Below are positions 1-7,072 of a stretch of 11,166 nucleotides of DNA, piece by piece. Position 1 is the first letter of the stretch, and the number at the start of each line of letters is the position of its first letter. Origin of the DNA: Candidatus Heimdallarchaeota archaeon (lineage in GTDB: Archaea > Asgardarchaeota > Heimdallarchaeia > Heimdallarchaeales > Heimdallarchaeaceae); the NCBI GenBank assembly GCA_023139025.1, contig JAGLOH010000039.1:1-11166 (forward strand), in the 5' to 3' direction. Below the pieces are notes generated by a model that had not been told where the DNA came from, did not search any database, and saw nothing but the letters and a program-made list of their open reading frames with translations. Made by a program: the position numbers and the translations under genes.

Positions 1-89
1 CTCTGGAAAGTATCAAAATGAGAATATCAAAAACTAAGAGATTTTAGTTCAAATGTCCATTAAGTTTATGAATTGAAAAAAAGCATTTC

Positions 90-98
90 TTATATATA
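90..98 (+). promoter_or_regulatory. TATA box of radA
   Basis: The run TTATATATA is centred about 45 nt before the radA ATG. An archaeal start site about 26 nt downstream would fall near 120, giving a leader of roughly 18 nt. That leader ends in AGTGA four bases before the ATG, a partial match to the archaeal Shine-Dalgarno GGTGA. The assignment rests on motif and spacing only. Confidence 0.5.
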
Positions 99-138
99 GA
101 AATCTAGATATTCTATCAGTAAAAGAGAAAGTGAAATT

Positions 139-1263
139 ATGCCAAAGAAAGAAGAACCTCTTAAAACAGCAAAAGTAAAGAAGACTCCTCAGAAAAAACC
201 TCCAGCTAGCAAGACTCCGGAAAAAAAAGTAAAAAAAGACCCTGAAGATTGGATTGAGGAAATTCTCCCTAAACAAAGACCCAAAGTAGCTCAGATGGAA
301 GATAAAGACCTCAGTGACGTTGCTGTAAATCGAATACCTGGTATTGGTCCAGCCGTTGCTGAAAAATTAATGTCCGTGGGTTATATTACATTAGCTGCTG
401 TTGCTCACGCTTCACCAATAGAACTTGTTGAACATTGCGAGATTGGGGAACAAACTGCTAAGAGATTAATTACTGCAGCTAGAAGTCAAGTAGGAATAGG
501 GTTCAGAAATGCAAAAGAATTGCTTAAAGTAAGACAAGAACTAGTAAAAATATCTACTGGTAGCAAAGCTCTAGATGGTCTATTAGCAGGTGGAATTGAA
601 ACAAGATCTTTGACAGAAATCTCTGGTGAATTTAGAACAGGAAAAACACAAATTTGTTTTCAACTATGTGTTATGACAGCAATGGATAAAAAATTAGGGG
701 GACTTGAATCGGGTGTTATTTATGTTGACACTGAGGGAACTTTCAGACCTGAGAGAATAATTCAAATCTGTGAGCGTTTTGGTGTTCCAGCTGAAGAAGT
801 TCTAAATCGAATTCATGTTGGAAGGGCATATAATTCTGATCATCAAATGGTTTTGATTCTTGAAAGCCCGAAGCTTATTAAAGAAAAAAATGTAAAACTG
901 TTGATTATAGATTCCTTAACCAGTCATTTCAGGGCAGAATACGCGGGGAGAGGTTCACTACTTGAGAGACAACAAAAACTCAACAAATACTTACATCAAC
1001 TCCTCAGATTAGCTGAAGTTTATGATATAGCAGTTGTAGCAACTAACCAAGTGTTATCAAAACCAGATGTTCTTTATGGAGAAACTACTTTCCCAATAGG
1101 AGGACATATTGTAGCTCATTCATGTACTACCCGAATTTTCTTAAGAAAAGGAAAAGGTGAGAAAAGGATTGCTCGAGTAATTGATAGTCCTCATATCCCA
1201 GAGATTGAAACAGTTTTCAGCATCTCAGCTGAGGGTATAATTGACCCTAAAGATTCCACTTAA
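139..1263 (+). CDS. radA: RadA recombinase (RecA/RAD51 family) with a lysine-rich N-terminal tail
   Basis: This is the archaeal strand-exchange ATPase that forms filaments on single-stranded DNA during homologous recombination. Residues 1-38 are a Lys/Pro/Thr-rich tail (KKTP, SKTPEKK), absent from typical RadA of about 320-350 residues. A helix-hairpin-helix DNA-binding domain follows at about 58-118 (IPGIGPAVAEKL). The FxxA oligomerisation motif is at 122-125 (GFRNA). The ATPase core has Walker A GEFRTGKT at 163-170, DTEGTFRPER at 197-206 and Walker B LLIIDS at 254-259. The GRGSL..RQ segment and the C-terminal PIGG..AHSCTTR region also match the family. The Walker A is spelled as in eukaryotic RAD51, whereas many archaeal RadA proteins have GEFGSGKT. 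ATG 139 is the first in-frame ATG and lies correctly behind the TATA box. The core identification is secure; the role of the tail is unknown. Confidence 0.97.
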   Translation: MPKKEEPLKTAKVKKTPQKKPPASKTPEKKVKKDPEDWIEEILPKQRPKVAQMEDKDLSDVAVNRIPGIGPAVAEKLMSVGYITLAAVAHASPIELVEHCEIGEQTAKRLITAARSQVGIGFRNAKELLKVRQELVKISTGSKALDGLLAGGIETRSLTEISGEFRTGKTQICFQLCVMTAMDKKLGGLESGVIYVDTEGTFRPERIIQICERFGVPAEEVLNRIHVGRAYNSDHQMVLILESPKLIKEKNVKLLIIDSLTSHFRAEYAGRGSLLERQQKLNKYLHQLLRLAEVYDIAVVATNQVLSKPDVLYGETTFPIGGHIVAHSCTTRIFLRKGKGEKRIARVIDSPHIPEIETVFSISAEGIIDPKDST

Positions 1264-1344
1264 CACATTCAGAATCTTTTAATAACATGAAATCAAATCT
1301 GTTTGTTAGAAAGAACATAATTTCTATACCTATTGGTGAGTAAT

Positions 1345-2130
1345 TTGGCAGAAGAAAATGGAAGTATTTCAGTCAGTGATGCGATAAAAATCACAGAGCT
1401 TGAAAATAAAATACAAAACTTACAAACCGAAATTGAAGAGTTAGAAAATGGCAATAGTGAACTCTCAGAGAAGAACAATGCCTTACAACAAGAATTAGAT
1501 AATCTTAAGGAAAAAGCAGTAGAACTAGCTGACATCGAATCAATTAAAACTAATCTAGAAAATGAATTGAATACTCTGAAGGAAGAAAATATTCAAGTCA
1601 AACAAGAAAAAGAGAATTTGACAAATGAGGTTCAAGAGCTAAAAAATGATTCTATGACAAAAGAAACTGATTTAGCTAATGCTCAAAGAGAATTGAATGA
1701 AAAATCAGAAGATTATCAAGATAAGCAACATACAATTGACAAACTGAGAGAAAGCATTTCAGAGATGGAAAGCGCCAAATCAGAAATTGAAGCTCAGTTT
1801 GAAGAAATAAAAGATGAGAAGGCAACAATTGAGAATAAATACAACGAATTATTATCAGATTCTTCAAGATTGGAAAATATTAAAACTGAATTAAGGGACA
1901 AAGAAGAAGCCCTAAGAAGATTTCAAATTATATCTGAAAAAGATCCATCTTATGGCTGGCTATCGACTCTAGAGAAGTTTAAAGTTATCGAATTAAAACG
2001 ACTAGCTATGTCAACAGGATCTTCAACACATGCAATTTTAAGATATGTACAGATGTTAGAATCTGCAGGGCTTGTAGAAATAGAAATGCATGGAAAGGAT
2101 GACCCTAATCCAACAATTAAACTAAAGTAA
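1345..2130 (+). CDS. Long coiled-coil protein with C-terminal winged-helix domain
   Basis: I do not recognise a named family. Counting from the outermost possible start at 1333, residues about 15-198 are an almost unbroken Glu/Lys/Asn/Leu heptad pattern (ELENKIQNL, ELDNLKEKAVEL), so a long parallel or antiparallel coiled coil is expected. Residues about 207-265 switch to a compact globular domain. In it, FKVIELKRLAMSTG, SSTHAILRYVQMLESAGLVEI and a final short strand (TIKLK) match a winged helix-turn-helix. Starts TTG 1333, GTG 1336 and TTG 1345 are all in frame. I chose 1345 because GGTGAG at 1335-1340 sits at Shine-Dalgarno distance from it. The gene begins about 80 nt after radA, with a TATA-like TTTTAATA at 1277-1284, so it may have its own promoter. 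A DNA-binding or chromosome-organising role is possible, but the coiled coil could equally be structural. Confidence 0.8.
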   Translation: MAEENGSISVSDAIKITELENKIQNLQTEIEELENGNSELSEKNNALQQELDNLKEKAVELADIESIKTNLENELNTLKEENIQVKQEKENLTNEVQELKNDSMTKETDLANAQRELNEKSEDYQDKQHTIDKLRESISEMESAKSEIEAQFEEIKDEKATIENKYNELLSDSSRLENIKTELRDKEEALRRFQIISEKDPSYGWLSTLEKFKVIELKRLAMSTGSSTHAILRYVQMLESAGLVEIEMHGKDDPNPTIKLK

Positions 2131-2147
2131 ACCTTTACATAACTCCC

Positions 2148-2163
2148 TTTTTTTCTTATTTTT
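2148..2163 (+). terminator. T-rich tract downstream of the coiled-coil gene
   Basis: A run of sixteen bases that are T except for one C and one A begins 18 nt after the coiled-coil stop codon. Archaeal RNA polymerase terminates at such oligo-T tracts without needing a hairpin. It ends 9 nt before the next small gene, so it could also form part of that gene's leader. The call rests on composition and position only. Confidence 0.4.
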
Positions 2164-2172
2164 AGAGATACA

Positions 2173-2340
2173 ATGAAAAGTGATGTTAACTTAAAAATTA
2201 ATGGTGAAGAAGTTCCTTTAAATCAATACGTAATAAAAATATTTACAAGAATTAATATTGCAATTACAGAGACTCTAAAAGGAATAGATGTTGAGCAAAT
2301 AAAATCCTTGAACATTAAGATAAATTTAGTAGATGAATAA
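2173..2340 (+). CDS. Small conserved-looking 55-residue protein
   Basis: An ATG-initiated frame of 55 codons ends in TAA and fills the gap between the coiled-coil gene and the prenyltransferase. The product starts MKSDVNLKINGEEVPLNQYV and continues with an amphipathic helix (IKIFTRINIAITETLKGI) and a closing beta-like strand (LNIKINLV). The N-terminal K(I/V)NG.E(V/I)PLN pattern followed by a helix containing LKG resembles a short uncharacterised archaeal protein family that I recall only from memory, with no known function. Codon use is like the neighbours, with an AAA/ATT-rich bias and no rare-codon clusters. There is no clear Shine-Dalgarno sequence. It lies 42 nt after the upstream stop and 46 nt before the downstream start. 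I am fairly confident it is coding because the protein has sensible secondary structure, but the family match needs a search. Confidence 0.65.
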   Translation: MKSDVNLKINGEEVPLNQYVIKIFTRINIAITETLKGIDVEQIKSLNIKINLVDE

Positions 2341-2355
2341 ATAATTCATAGTAAG

Positions 2356-2363
2356 TTTTAAAT
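2356..2363 (+). promoter_or_regulatory. TATA box for a leaderless prenyltransferase transcript
   Basis: TTTTAAAT is centred 27 nt before the ATG at 2387, exactly where an archaeal TATA box places the transcription start. The 23 nt between box and ATG are pyrimidine-rich and hold no Shine-Dalgarno sequence. Together these point to a leaderless mRNA starting at or within a base or two of the ATG. Confidence 0.6.
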
Positions 2364-2386
2364 CCAACTTTCTTCTTTCTATTGCT

Positions 2387-3325
2387 ATGGCTTCGAGTCA
2401 ATTTACAAAGAAAGAAATCATTCTTTCATACATTACAATTCTAAGATTAGTTAATGGGATAGTTGCAGGAGTAGCTGCTGCTTTTGGTGTTGTATTGTCC
2501 TATCAGAGTGGGATTATTATAGACCCATTACCTATTGTACTAGTCGTCATTGCTGCTATGTTAGTATCATCACAAGCAATGATTTTCAATGATATAGCAG
2601 ATAGGGAGGAAGATGCAGTAAATGCCCCTCATAGACCTTTGCCTACAGGAAAAATTTCTGTAAGAGCTGCATGGATATATGGAATTATAGTTGCAAGTTT
2701 AGCTATTGCAGTTGCTTTAACTCTTGATATACTCTATAATCTCTACGGATTAAGTGTTGTTACAGCGATCATTTTTGGAGGATTACTGGATATATATGAT
2801 TTCAAACTCAAAAAGTTAGGTTTCTGGGGAAATGTTACAATCGGAATTACAGTATTAGCTCTTTTCGTGTATGGATCGACTCATACTTATCTAATTTATC
2901 GGACAACTTTTGCTTGGATCCCCATTGTTGTAGGAGCATGTGCAGCTTCAGGAAATGTTGGTAGAGAAATTATCAAGGGTTTACCTGATATCGAAGGTGA
3001 TAGGGAAGCGGGAGTCAGAACCTTGGCTGTTAAATTTGGAAAACAAAAAACTGCAAAAATAGCGTTTCTATTTCTCTTGGGTTTGATAGGAGGAGCTTTA
3101 GTTGCTCTAATCTACGGTGGAGTAGTTCTTGAACAACTATATTTACCTAGTATTATAGTTGGCTGCATTGTTGCAGCTGTAGCTGTTTTTCTATCAATAG
3201 CTATATTGTTTAATCAAAAACCTAAATGGGCGTATACTACCAAAGAAATTTTACTCTGGATATTCTTATCTTTTCTATTAGTTTTTATTATAGATAAGAT
3301 TATAGCAATAATTTTAGGGAGATAG
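2387..3325 (+). CDS. UbiA-family prenyltransferase, probably digeranylgeranylglyceryl phosphate synthase
   Basis: This integral membrane enzyme most likely transfers the second geranylgeranyl group to geranylgeranylglyceryl phosphate, the second ether-bond step of archaeal membrane lipid synthesis. The first Mg-diphosphate motif is NDIADREED at 68-76, followed by RPLPTGKIS at 83-91. The YDFKLKKLG loop is at 137-145. The second aspartate motif is DIEGDREAG at 201-209, preceded by GREIIKGLP and followed by RTLAVKFG. About eight or nine hydrophobic segments run through the protein, as in the UbiA fold. GREIIK..DIEGD is the form I associate with the archaeal lipid branch rather than with quinone-specific UbiA. 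Substrate choice cannot be proven from sequence, and a heme- or quinone-type UbiA remains possible. The 312-residue length is slightly above the usual archaeal size. Its stop is 2 bp from the convergent gene's stop. Confidence 0.88.
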   Translation: MASSQFTKKEIILSYITILRLVNGIVAGVAAAFGVVLSYQSGIIIDPLPIVLVVIAAMLVSSQAMIFNDIADREEDAVNAPHRPLPTGKISVRAAWIYGIIVASLAIAVALTLDILYNLYGLSVVTAIIFGGLLDIYDFKLKKLGFWGNVTIGITVLALFVYGSTHTYLIYRTTFAWIPIVVGACAASGNVGREIIKGLPDIEGDREAGVRTLAVKFGKQKTAKIAFLFLLGLIGGALVALIYGGVVLEQLYLPSIIVGCIVAAVAVFLSIAILFNQKPKWAYTTKEILLWIFLSFLLVFIIDKIIAIILGR

Positions 3326-3327
3326 AA

Positions 3328-3597
3328 TTACTCCCTTATTCTTTTTACTTCGTAAACAAGAGGGTTCCAAGCATCTGGGCATGCATGGGTTGAAATATCG
3401 CCATTTTCTAACCAAGGAAATTCAGCTCCATATGCCATGGCATAAACTTTTGGTAAAACGGAATTTAAAGCATGGAGACATAATTTTCCCTTAATCTCAT
3501 TTTTATCAAAACTGATGAGAATTTCATCTCCTAGTTTATGTCCAGCAGCACAACTTCCTTCCTGCTTGATTACTTTTAATATAATATCGTGTGCCAT
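3328..3597 (-). CDS. TIGR04076-like small cysteine-containing protein
   Basis: The 89-residue product matches the pattern I know for TIGR04076 family proteins, which are small and have no established function. It has C16-x-x-G-H20 followed by KLGDEI, then C40-LHAL with a downstream LPKVYAMAYGAEFPW. It closes with C73-PDAWNPLVYEVKRI. The conserved cysteines and histidine could bind a metal, but that is inference. The protein is soluble, with no signal peptide or membrane segment. The ATG at 3597 is the only sensible start. There is no Shine-Dalgarno sequence, and the shared TATA box is centred about 24 nt upstream, so the transcript is probably leaderless. It is divergent from the FAD-oxidoreductase-like gene and convergent with the prenyltransferase, with a 2-bp gap between stop codons. 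Confidence 0.8.
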   Translation of the reverse strand: MAHDIILKVIKQEGSCAAGHKLGDEILISFDKNEIKGKLCLHALNSVLPKVYAMAYGAEFPWLENGDISTHACPDAWNPLVYEVKRIRE

Positions 3598-3608
3598 ATT
3601 CTCTTCAA

Positions 3609-3627
3609 ATATTTAAGGTTTAAATAT
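3609..3627. promoter_or_regulatory. Symmetric divergent promoter shared by two leaderless genes
   Basis: The 50-bp spacer between the two divergent ATGs (3597 minus and 3648 plus) contains the palindrome TTTAAA at 3619-3624, almost exactly in its middle. Its centre is about 26 nt from the plus ATG and 24 nt from the minus ATG, the normal distance from an archaeal TATA box to the transcription start. A larger inverted repeat, ATATTTAA at 3609-3616 and TTAAATAT at 3620-3627, surrounds it with a 3-nt spacer. One TBP site may thus serve both directions. Confidence 0.55.
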
Positions 3628-3647
3628 CTATTCCTCAATAGAAGTAT

Positions 3648-4712
3648 ATGGATGAAATGATTCAAAGTGATATATTAATAGAGGGAGAAGGGTTAACAGC
3701 AGCTATTTTATCCTATTATCTTTCAACTATGAAACAGGATAAATCCATAAATCTAGTTTTGCATAAAAGGGAAAATATTAGTTCTCCCATTTACACTTCT
3801 GGAAGTATTTCCCCCATATTTAAGCTTCCAAGTCTATTAATGGAAAAAGTATTCAATAGAACCAAGGAAATAATTGTAGATCTTCACTCAACAGCATCCT
3901 ACTTCGAACTCTATAAAAATCCATATCTTGTCCTATACAGGGATAAAGACTCTTTTACAGAGATGAGTGAACATAGAGAAAAGCTGTCAGACACAAATAT
4001 AAGACATGCTAATTTATCGCTTGAAGAAATAGAAAATTATTATCCTTTCATAAATACAGCTAAAGAAATCTACATCACAGAAATCTATAATTCTTACACT
4101 TGTTCAAATCCATATGAGTTGTTTACTACTTTTCTAAAACTAGCAGTTGAAAATGATGTTAAAGTAATTAATGATAACTCTGAAATCATAATCAATGAAA
4201 AAGGAGAAATGGTTACTGAAAACACACAATATATTGCTAGAGATAATACAATTACAACTTCCATAAATCAATGTCCTGAATCCTTCTCACAAAGTAGTAG
4301 AATACTTAAAGTAGTTACTCCAATTTTCGAAAAATTCCCAAGGATTAGTATATATGATTTGTCGACCTCATCTTCGATGTGGTTAGAAGAAGCAGGCTAT
4401 TTTCATATTTTACAGTCTTTAGGAAGAGAAGATGGGAAAAAGAGTATCAGTAAGGTAAAAAGTGATTTTAGTAAAATATTTTCTTTAACAGATTCTCTAG
4501 AAATTATTGATTCATATCACACTCAAATCAGTATATGTGATTCAACAAATGATTGGATACAAGTTTCTGCATCAAAAAAGATGTTTCACTTCAATATACC
4601 TTTGCAGTTTGAGCTATCAGCAGCTCCAATCCTTGCAAAGAGCTTTTCGCAAAAACTAGACAAAAAAGAGGATTTCAGAGAAGGGTCAATATCCATTGAA
4701 GAAATCCTTTGA
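3648..4712 (+). CDS. Degenerate FAD-dependent oxidoreductase-like protein (DAO fold)
   Basis: The layout resembles D-amino-acid/glycine oxidase-type flavoproteins, although similarity is weak. An N-terminal strand leads into GEGLTAAILSYYL at 13-25, in the place of the dinucleotide-binding GxGxxG..A..L motif, but the third glycine is replaced by alanine. A second strand (INLVLHK) follows, then TSGSISPIF at 50-58 where the family has a Ser/Gly-rich flavin loop. EIENYYPFI at 127-135 and the CSNPYELFTTFLKLAVENDVKVI stretch at about 152-174 match the family's substrate-domain layout. The usual closing A-x-G flavin motif is not evident, and residues 200-354 have no motif I can name. At 354 residues it is of normal size for the family. 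It may bind FAD poorly or not at all. It is divergently transcribed with the TIGR04076-like gene, and its stop lies 8 bp from that of the convergent HEAT-repeat gene. Confidence 0.55.
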   Translation: MDEMIQSDILIEGEGLTAAILSYYLSTMKQDKSINLVLHKRENISSPIYTSGSISPIFKLPSLLMEKVFNRTKEIIVDLHSTASYFELYKNPYLVLYRDKDSFTEMSEHREKLSDTNIRHANLSLEEIENYYPFINTAKEIYITEIYNSYTCSNPYELFTTFLKLAVENDVKVINDNSEIIINEKGEMVTENTQYIARDNTITTSINQCPESFSQSSRILKVVTPIFEKFPRISIYDLSTSSSMWLEEAGYFHILQSLGREDGKKSISKVKSDFSKIFSLTDSLEIIDSYHTQISICDSTNDWIQVSASKKMFHFNIPLQFELSAAPILAKSFSQKLDKKEDFREGSISIEEIL

Positions 4713-4720
4713 ATTCTTAT

Positions 4721-7072
4721 TTATTGAAAATTCTTAATGAAATTATTATAATTTAGATTTTCATCTTGGCAGTACTTTCTAATTGCTCTTATATGTGATT
4801 TGAGAATCAAAGGTGTTAACTTTTCTAATTTATCAGTTTTATTTGCAGCTTGTAGTAGATTAATTACAATTTCTGAATCAATGCCTTTGCTCTTTTCTAT
4901 GAAAGTTCTCTTTTGTTTTAGAGATGCGTTCTTCAATTCCTTTACTAATTGTTTTGAACCATCAACTCCAATATTATTGAGTGCAGTAACACCAGTTTTC
5001 ATATTGCCTTCATTTATCATTTTAATGAGATCTAACATGATTGAAGTATCCTTTGCTTTTGATAGTAAGATGATAAGTCTAGTCCTTGCTTTTTCATTCT
5101 TCTCTTTAGTATATCTGGCTTTAAGGACTGGAATTGCTGATGGCCCCATTTCTTCTACAATACGTTGAAGATTTCTAAACCACCTCTCATCCTTTGATTT
5201 TAGATTAGAAAATGTCAGCTCAAGAACTTTCGAATCCATTTGACCAATAGCATCTACTGTAGCGTTAACCAAATTATTGTTAGGGGAATTAAGATTAGAA
5301 AATAACTTCTTTGCAATTGGAGCTCCAATATTTACAGCTGCATAAACAGCTGCATCTCGAACTAATTGCTTTGGTCTTTTCATATTATTGATGATAACAT
5401 CGATGACTCCAGGATCTTTTAACTCTCCTAAAGCACGAGTAGATATTTCAGCAATTATATCATCACTCTTCTTTGCTGCATTTATTAGAGTTATTAGAGC
5501 TCTTTTGTTTTTAATTCTTCTAAGAGATTCAACTGCTGTTCTTCTAACTTGAATATTGGGATCTGTGAGAAGGTTAGACAGAGCTGGAACAGCTTTTGCG
5601 CCAAATTGCGGCATTATACGGCAGCCTTTTTCCCTTATTTCATGATCGATTTCCCCCAATGATTTCAAAACTATTTTGAATATTTCATCTTCTTTACTTA
5701 GTAATTTCCCTGATCGAAGAGCAAAGGAATAACCCAGATTTTGTAGTTCTTCAGTAGGATAGTATAGATATAAAATGACACCCAATTTTACAACTAGAGA
5801 AAGGTCGACATCTAACAGACCATCTAAGCATAAATCAATATTATCAGAGCCAAAATAGTGTAACACCTCTATAGCGTTCTTTCTTAACCTTAAATCATCT
5901 TCAATCAGCTCTTCAATTAATACTCTTATTGATGGTGTTCCCAAGGTTAACAAAGCTTCAGTCACAGCTTCTATAATAGAAGGATTCTTACCTGCTAATT
6001 GACCTGTGAGCAATCTTATTGCGCCTACATAGCCATATTTTTCGCTCATAACAAGAGTTAAACATTGAGCAGCATTTCTTCTAACATTTCTCTTACCCTT
6101 ATGGAGCGCGGTCATTAAGTGATCGTAACTTGAGTCGCCGATTCTTTTCATGGTCTCTATTATGAAAGGAATATTCTTATCATCCTCAAGAGCTGAGATA
6201 AGAAATGGCAGAACATTGTCACCAAGCAAGGCAAGAGATCTAGCTGCATAGTATGCTAAAGGCTCCCCTTTTTCGAATTGTTCAATTAGAACTTCACAAG
6301 CATTATCATTACCTAAATTCCCTAAAGCCTCGATTATTGCAAGTTTAGTTTCAGTTGAATCATTCTTATTTGCAAGTCTTTCTATTAAAACATCGCTGTT
6401 TTTTGGTTCATCAACCAGCATTAGTGCTAAAGAGCCATATTGAATATTTACTTCACTTTTGTCTTTCAAAATAATATCTCTTATATTCTTGATAATTAGA
6501 ACTGCTAACTCAGGATATTTCGTAACTGTAAGAAGAGTTAATTCAGGAAATATAGTATTAGATTGTTTTATTCTATAAGATAGAATTTTCTTAATTTCTT
6601 TTGTTTGCATAGATATGAAGTTGTAAGTTATAAATGAATCTACCAGATTAGAAAAATCTGAATCACAAGTTCTCAAGGTAAGTTCTGTCAGAGTTGACAA
6701 GATTGGAACAATCTTATAAGATTCCTGAATTGATTTGAACAACTGATCTGGTTTAAAAGGAGAAATAATATCATAAATTAAATCAAAACTAGAATTACTA
6801 TTTAGATATTCATAGAGAATTGGTATGAAATAATTCAGGTTTTTAATAATTACTTGTTTAATATGTGGATGAGGATTTTTGAGATAAAATTCAACAATAT
6901 TTTTTGTTGGAATAAATTCAGTACTAAAAATCAAGTCTGAGCTCTTTTTTCTTATTCTTTCATCACTATCAGCCATCAACTCAACCAAAATGTGAAGTAC
7001 TTTGAGATTTCCTAGAGGAATTTTGTCTTGTTGATTATTTTGGAGATAAGAACGTAAAGTATCTATATTCAA
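4721..7072 (-). CDS. Large HEAT-repeat (alpha-solenoid) scaffold protein
   Basis: The 783-residue protein is built of repeated helix pairs. Clear HEAT units occur at about 226-255, 258-283, 286-311, 316-340, 381-408, 492-520, 523-550, 554-582, 585-611 and 646 onward. Each has the A/V..L..LG or VRR.A...L pattern typical of PBS-lyase-type HEAT repeats (NVRRNAAQCL, QVRRTAVESL, LVRDAAVYAA). The N-terminal 200 residues are more divergent helices. There is no signal peptide, membrane segment or catalytic motif, so a protein-binding scaffold is expected. The start is TTG 7072, overlapping the TGA of the GTPase gene by four bases (TTGA). A strong GAGGGGG ribosome site precedes it by 8 nt, which indicates translational coupling. 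The direct neighbour makes the GTPase its most likely partner, by analogy with HEAT proteins that bind Ran and other GTPases in eukaryotes. That partnership is inference. Confidence 0.88.
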   Translation of the reverse strand: MNIDTLRSYLQNNQQDKIPLGNLKVLHILVELMADSDERIRKKSSDLIFSTEFIPTKNIVEFYLKNPHPHIKQVIIKNLNYFIPILYEYLNSNSSFDLIYDIISPFKPDQLFKSIQESYKIVPILSTLTELTLRTCDSDFSNLVDSFITYNFISMQTKEIKKILSYRIKQSNTIFPELTLLTVTKYPELAVLIIKNIRDIILKDKSEVNIQYGSLALMLVDEPKNSDVLIERLANKNDSTETKLAIIEALGNLGNDNACEVLIEQFEKGEPLAYYAARSLALLGDNVLPFLISALEDDKNIPFIIETMKRIGDSSYDHLMTALHKGKRNVRRNAAQCLTLVMSEKYGYVGAIRLLTGQLAGKNPSIIEAVTEALLTLGTPSIRVLIEELIEDDLRLRKNAIEVLHYFGSDNIDLCLDGLLDVDLSLVVKLGVILYLYYPTEELQNLGYSFALRSGKLLSKEDEIFKIVLKSLGEIDHEIREKGCRIMPQFGAKAVPALSNLLTDPNIQVRRTAVESLRRIKNKRALITLINAAKKSDDIIAEISTRALGELKDPGVIDVIINNMKRPKQLVRDAAVYAAVNIGAPIAKKLFSNLNSPNNNLVNATVDAIGQMDSKVLELTFSNLKSKDERWFRNLQRIVEEMGPSAIPVLKARYTKEKNEKARTRLIILLSKAKDTSIMLDLIKMINEGNMKTGVTALNNIGVDGSKQLVKELKNASLKQKRTFIEKSKGIDSEIVINLLQAANKTDKLEKLTPLILKSHIRAIRKYCQDENLNYNNFIKNFQ

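Noticed and set aside
1..47. Possible C-terminal ends of an upstream plus-strand gene (frames ending at 37 and 47).
   Set aside because: Two frames are equally short and neither shows a recognisable protein end, so nothing can be supported.
49..276. Minus-strand 75-codon frame rich in Phe.
   Set aside because: It is the complement of the lysine-rich RadA tail; AAA/AAG codons read as Phe/Leu on the other strand.
1293..1535. Minus-strand 80-codon Ser-rich frame.
   Set aside because: It is antisense to the coiled-coil gene, with no ribosome site or recognisable domain.
4800..5168. Plus-strand 122-codon hydrophobic frame.
   Set aside because: It is antisense to well-formed HEAT repeats; its hydrophobicity comes from the complement of charged codons.
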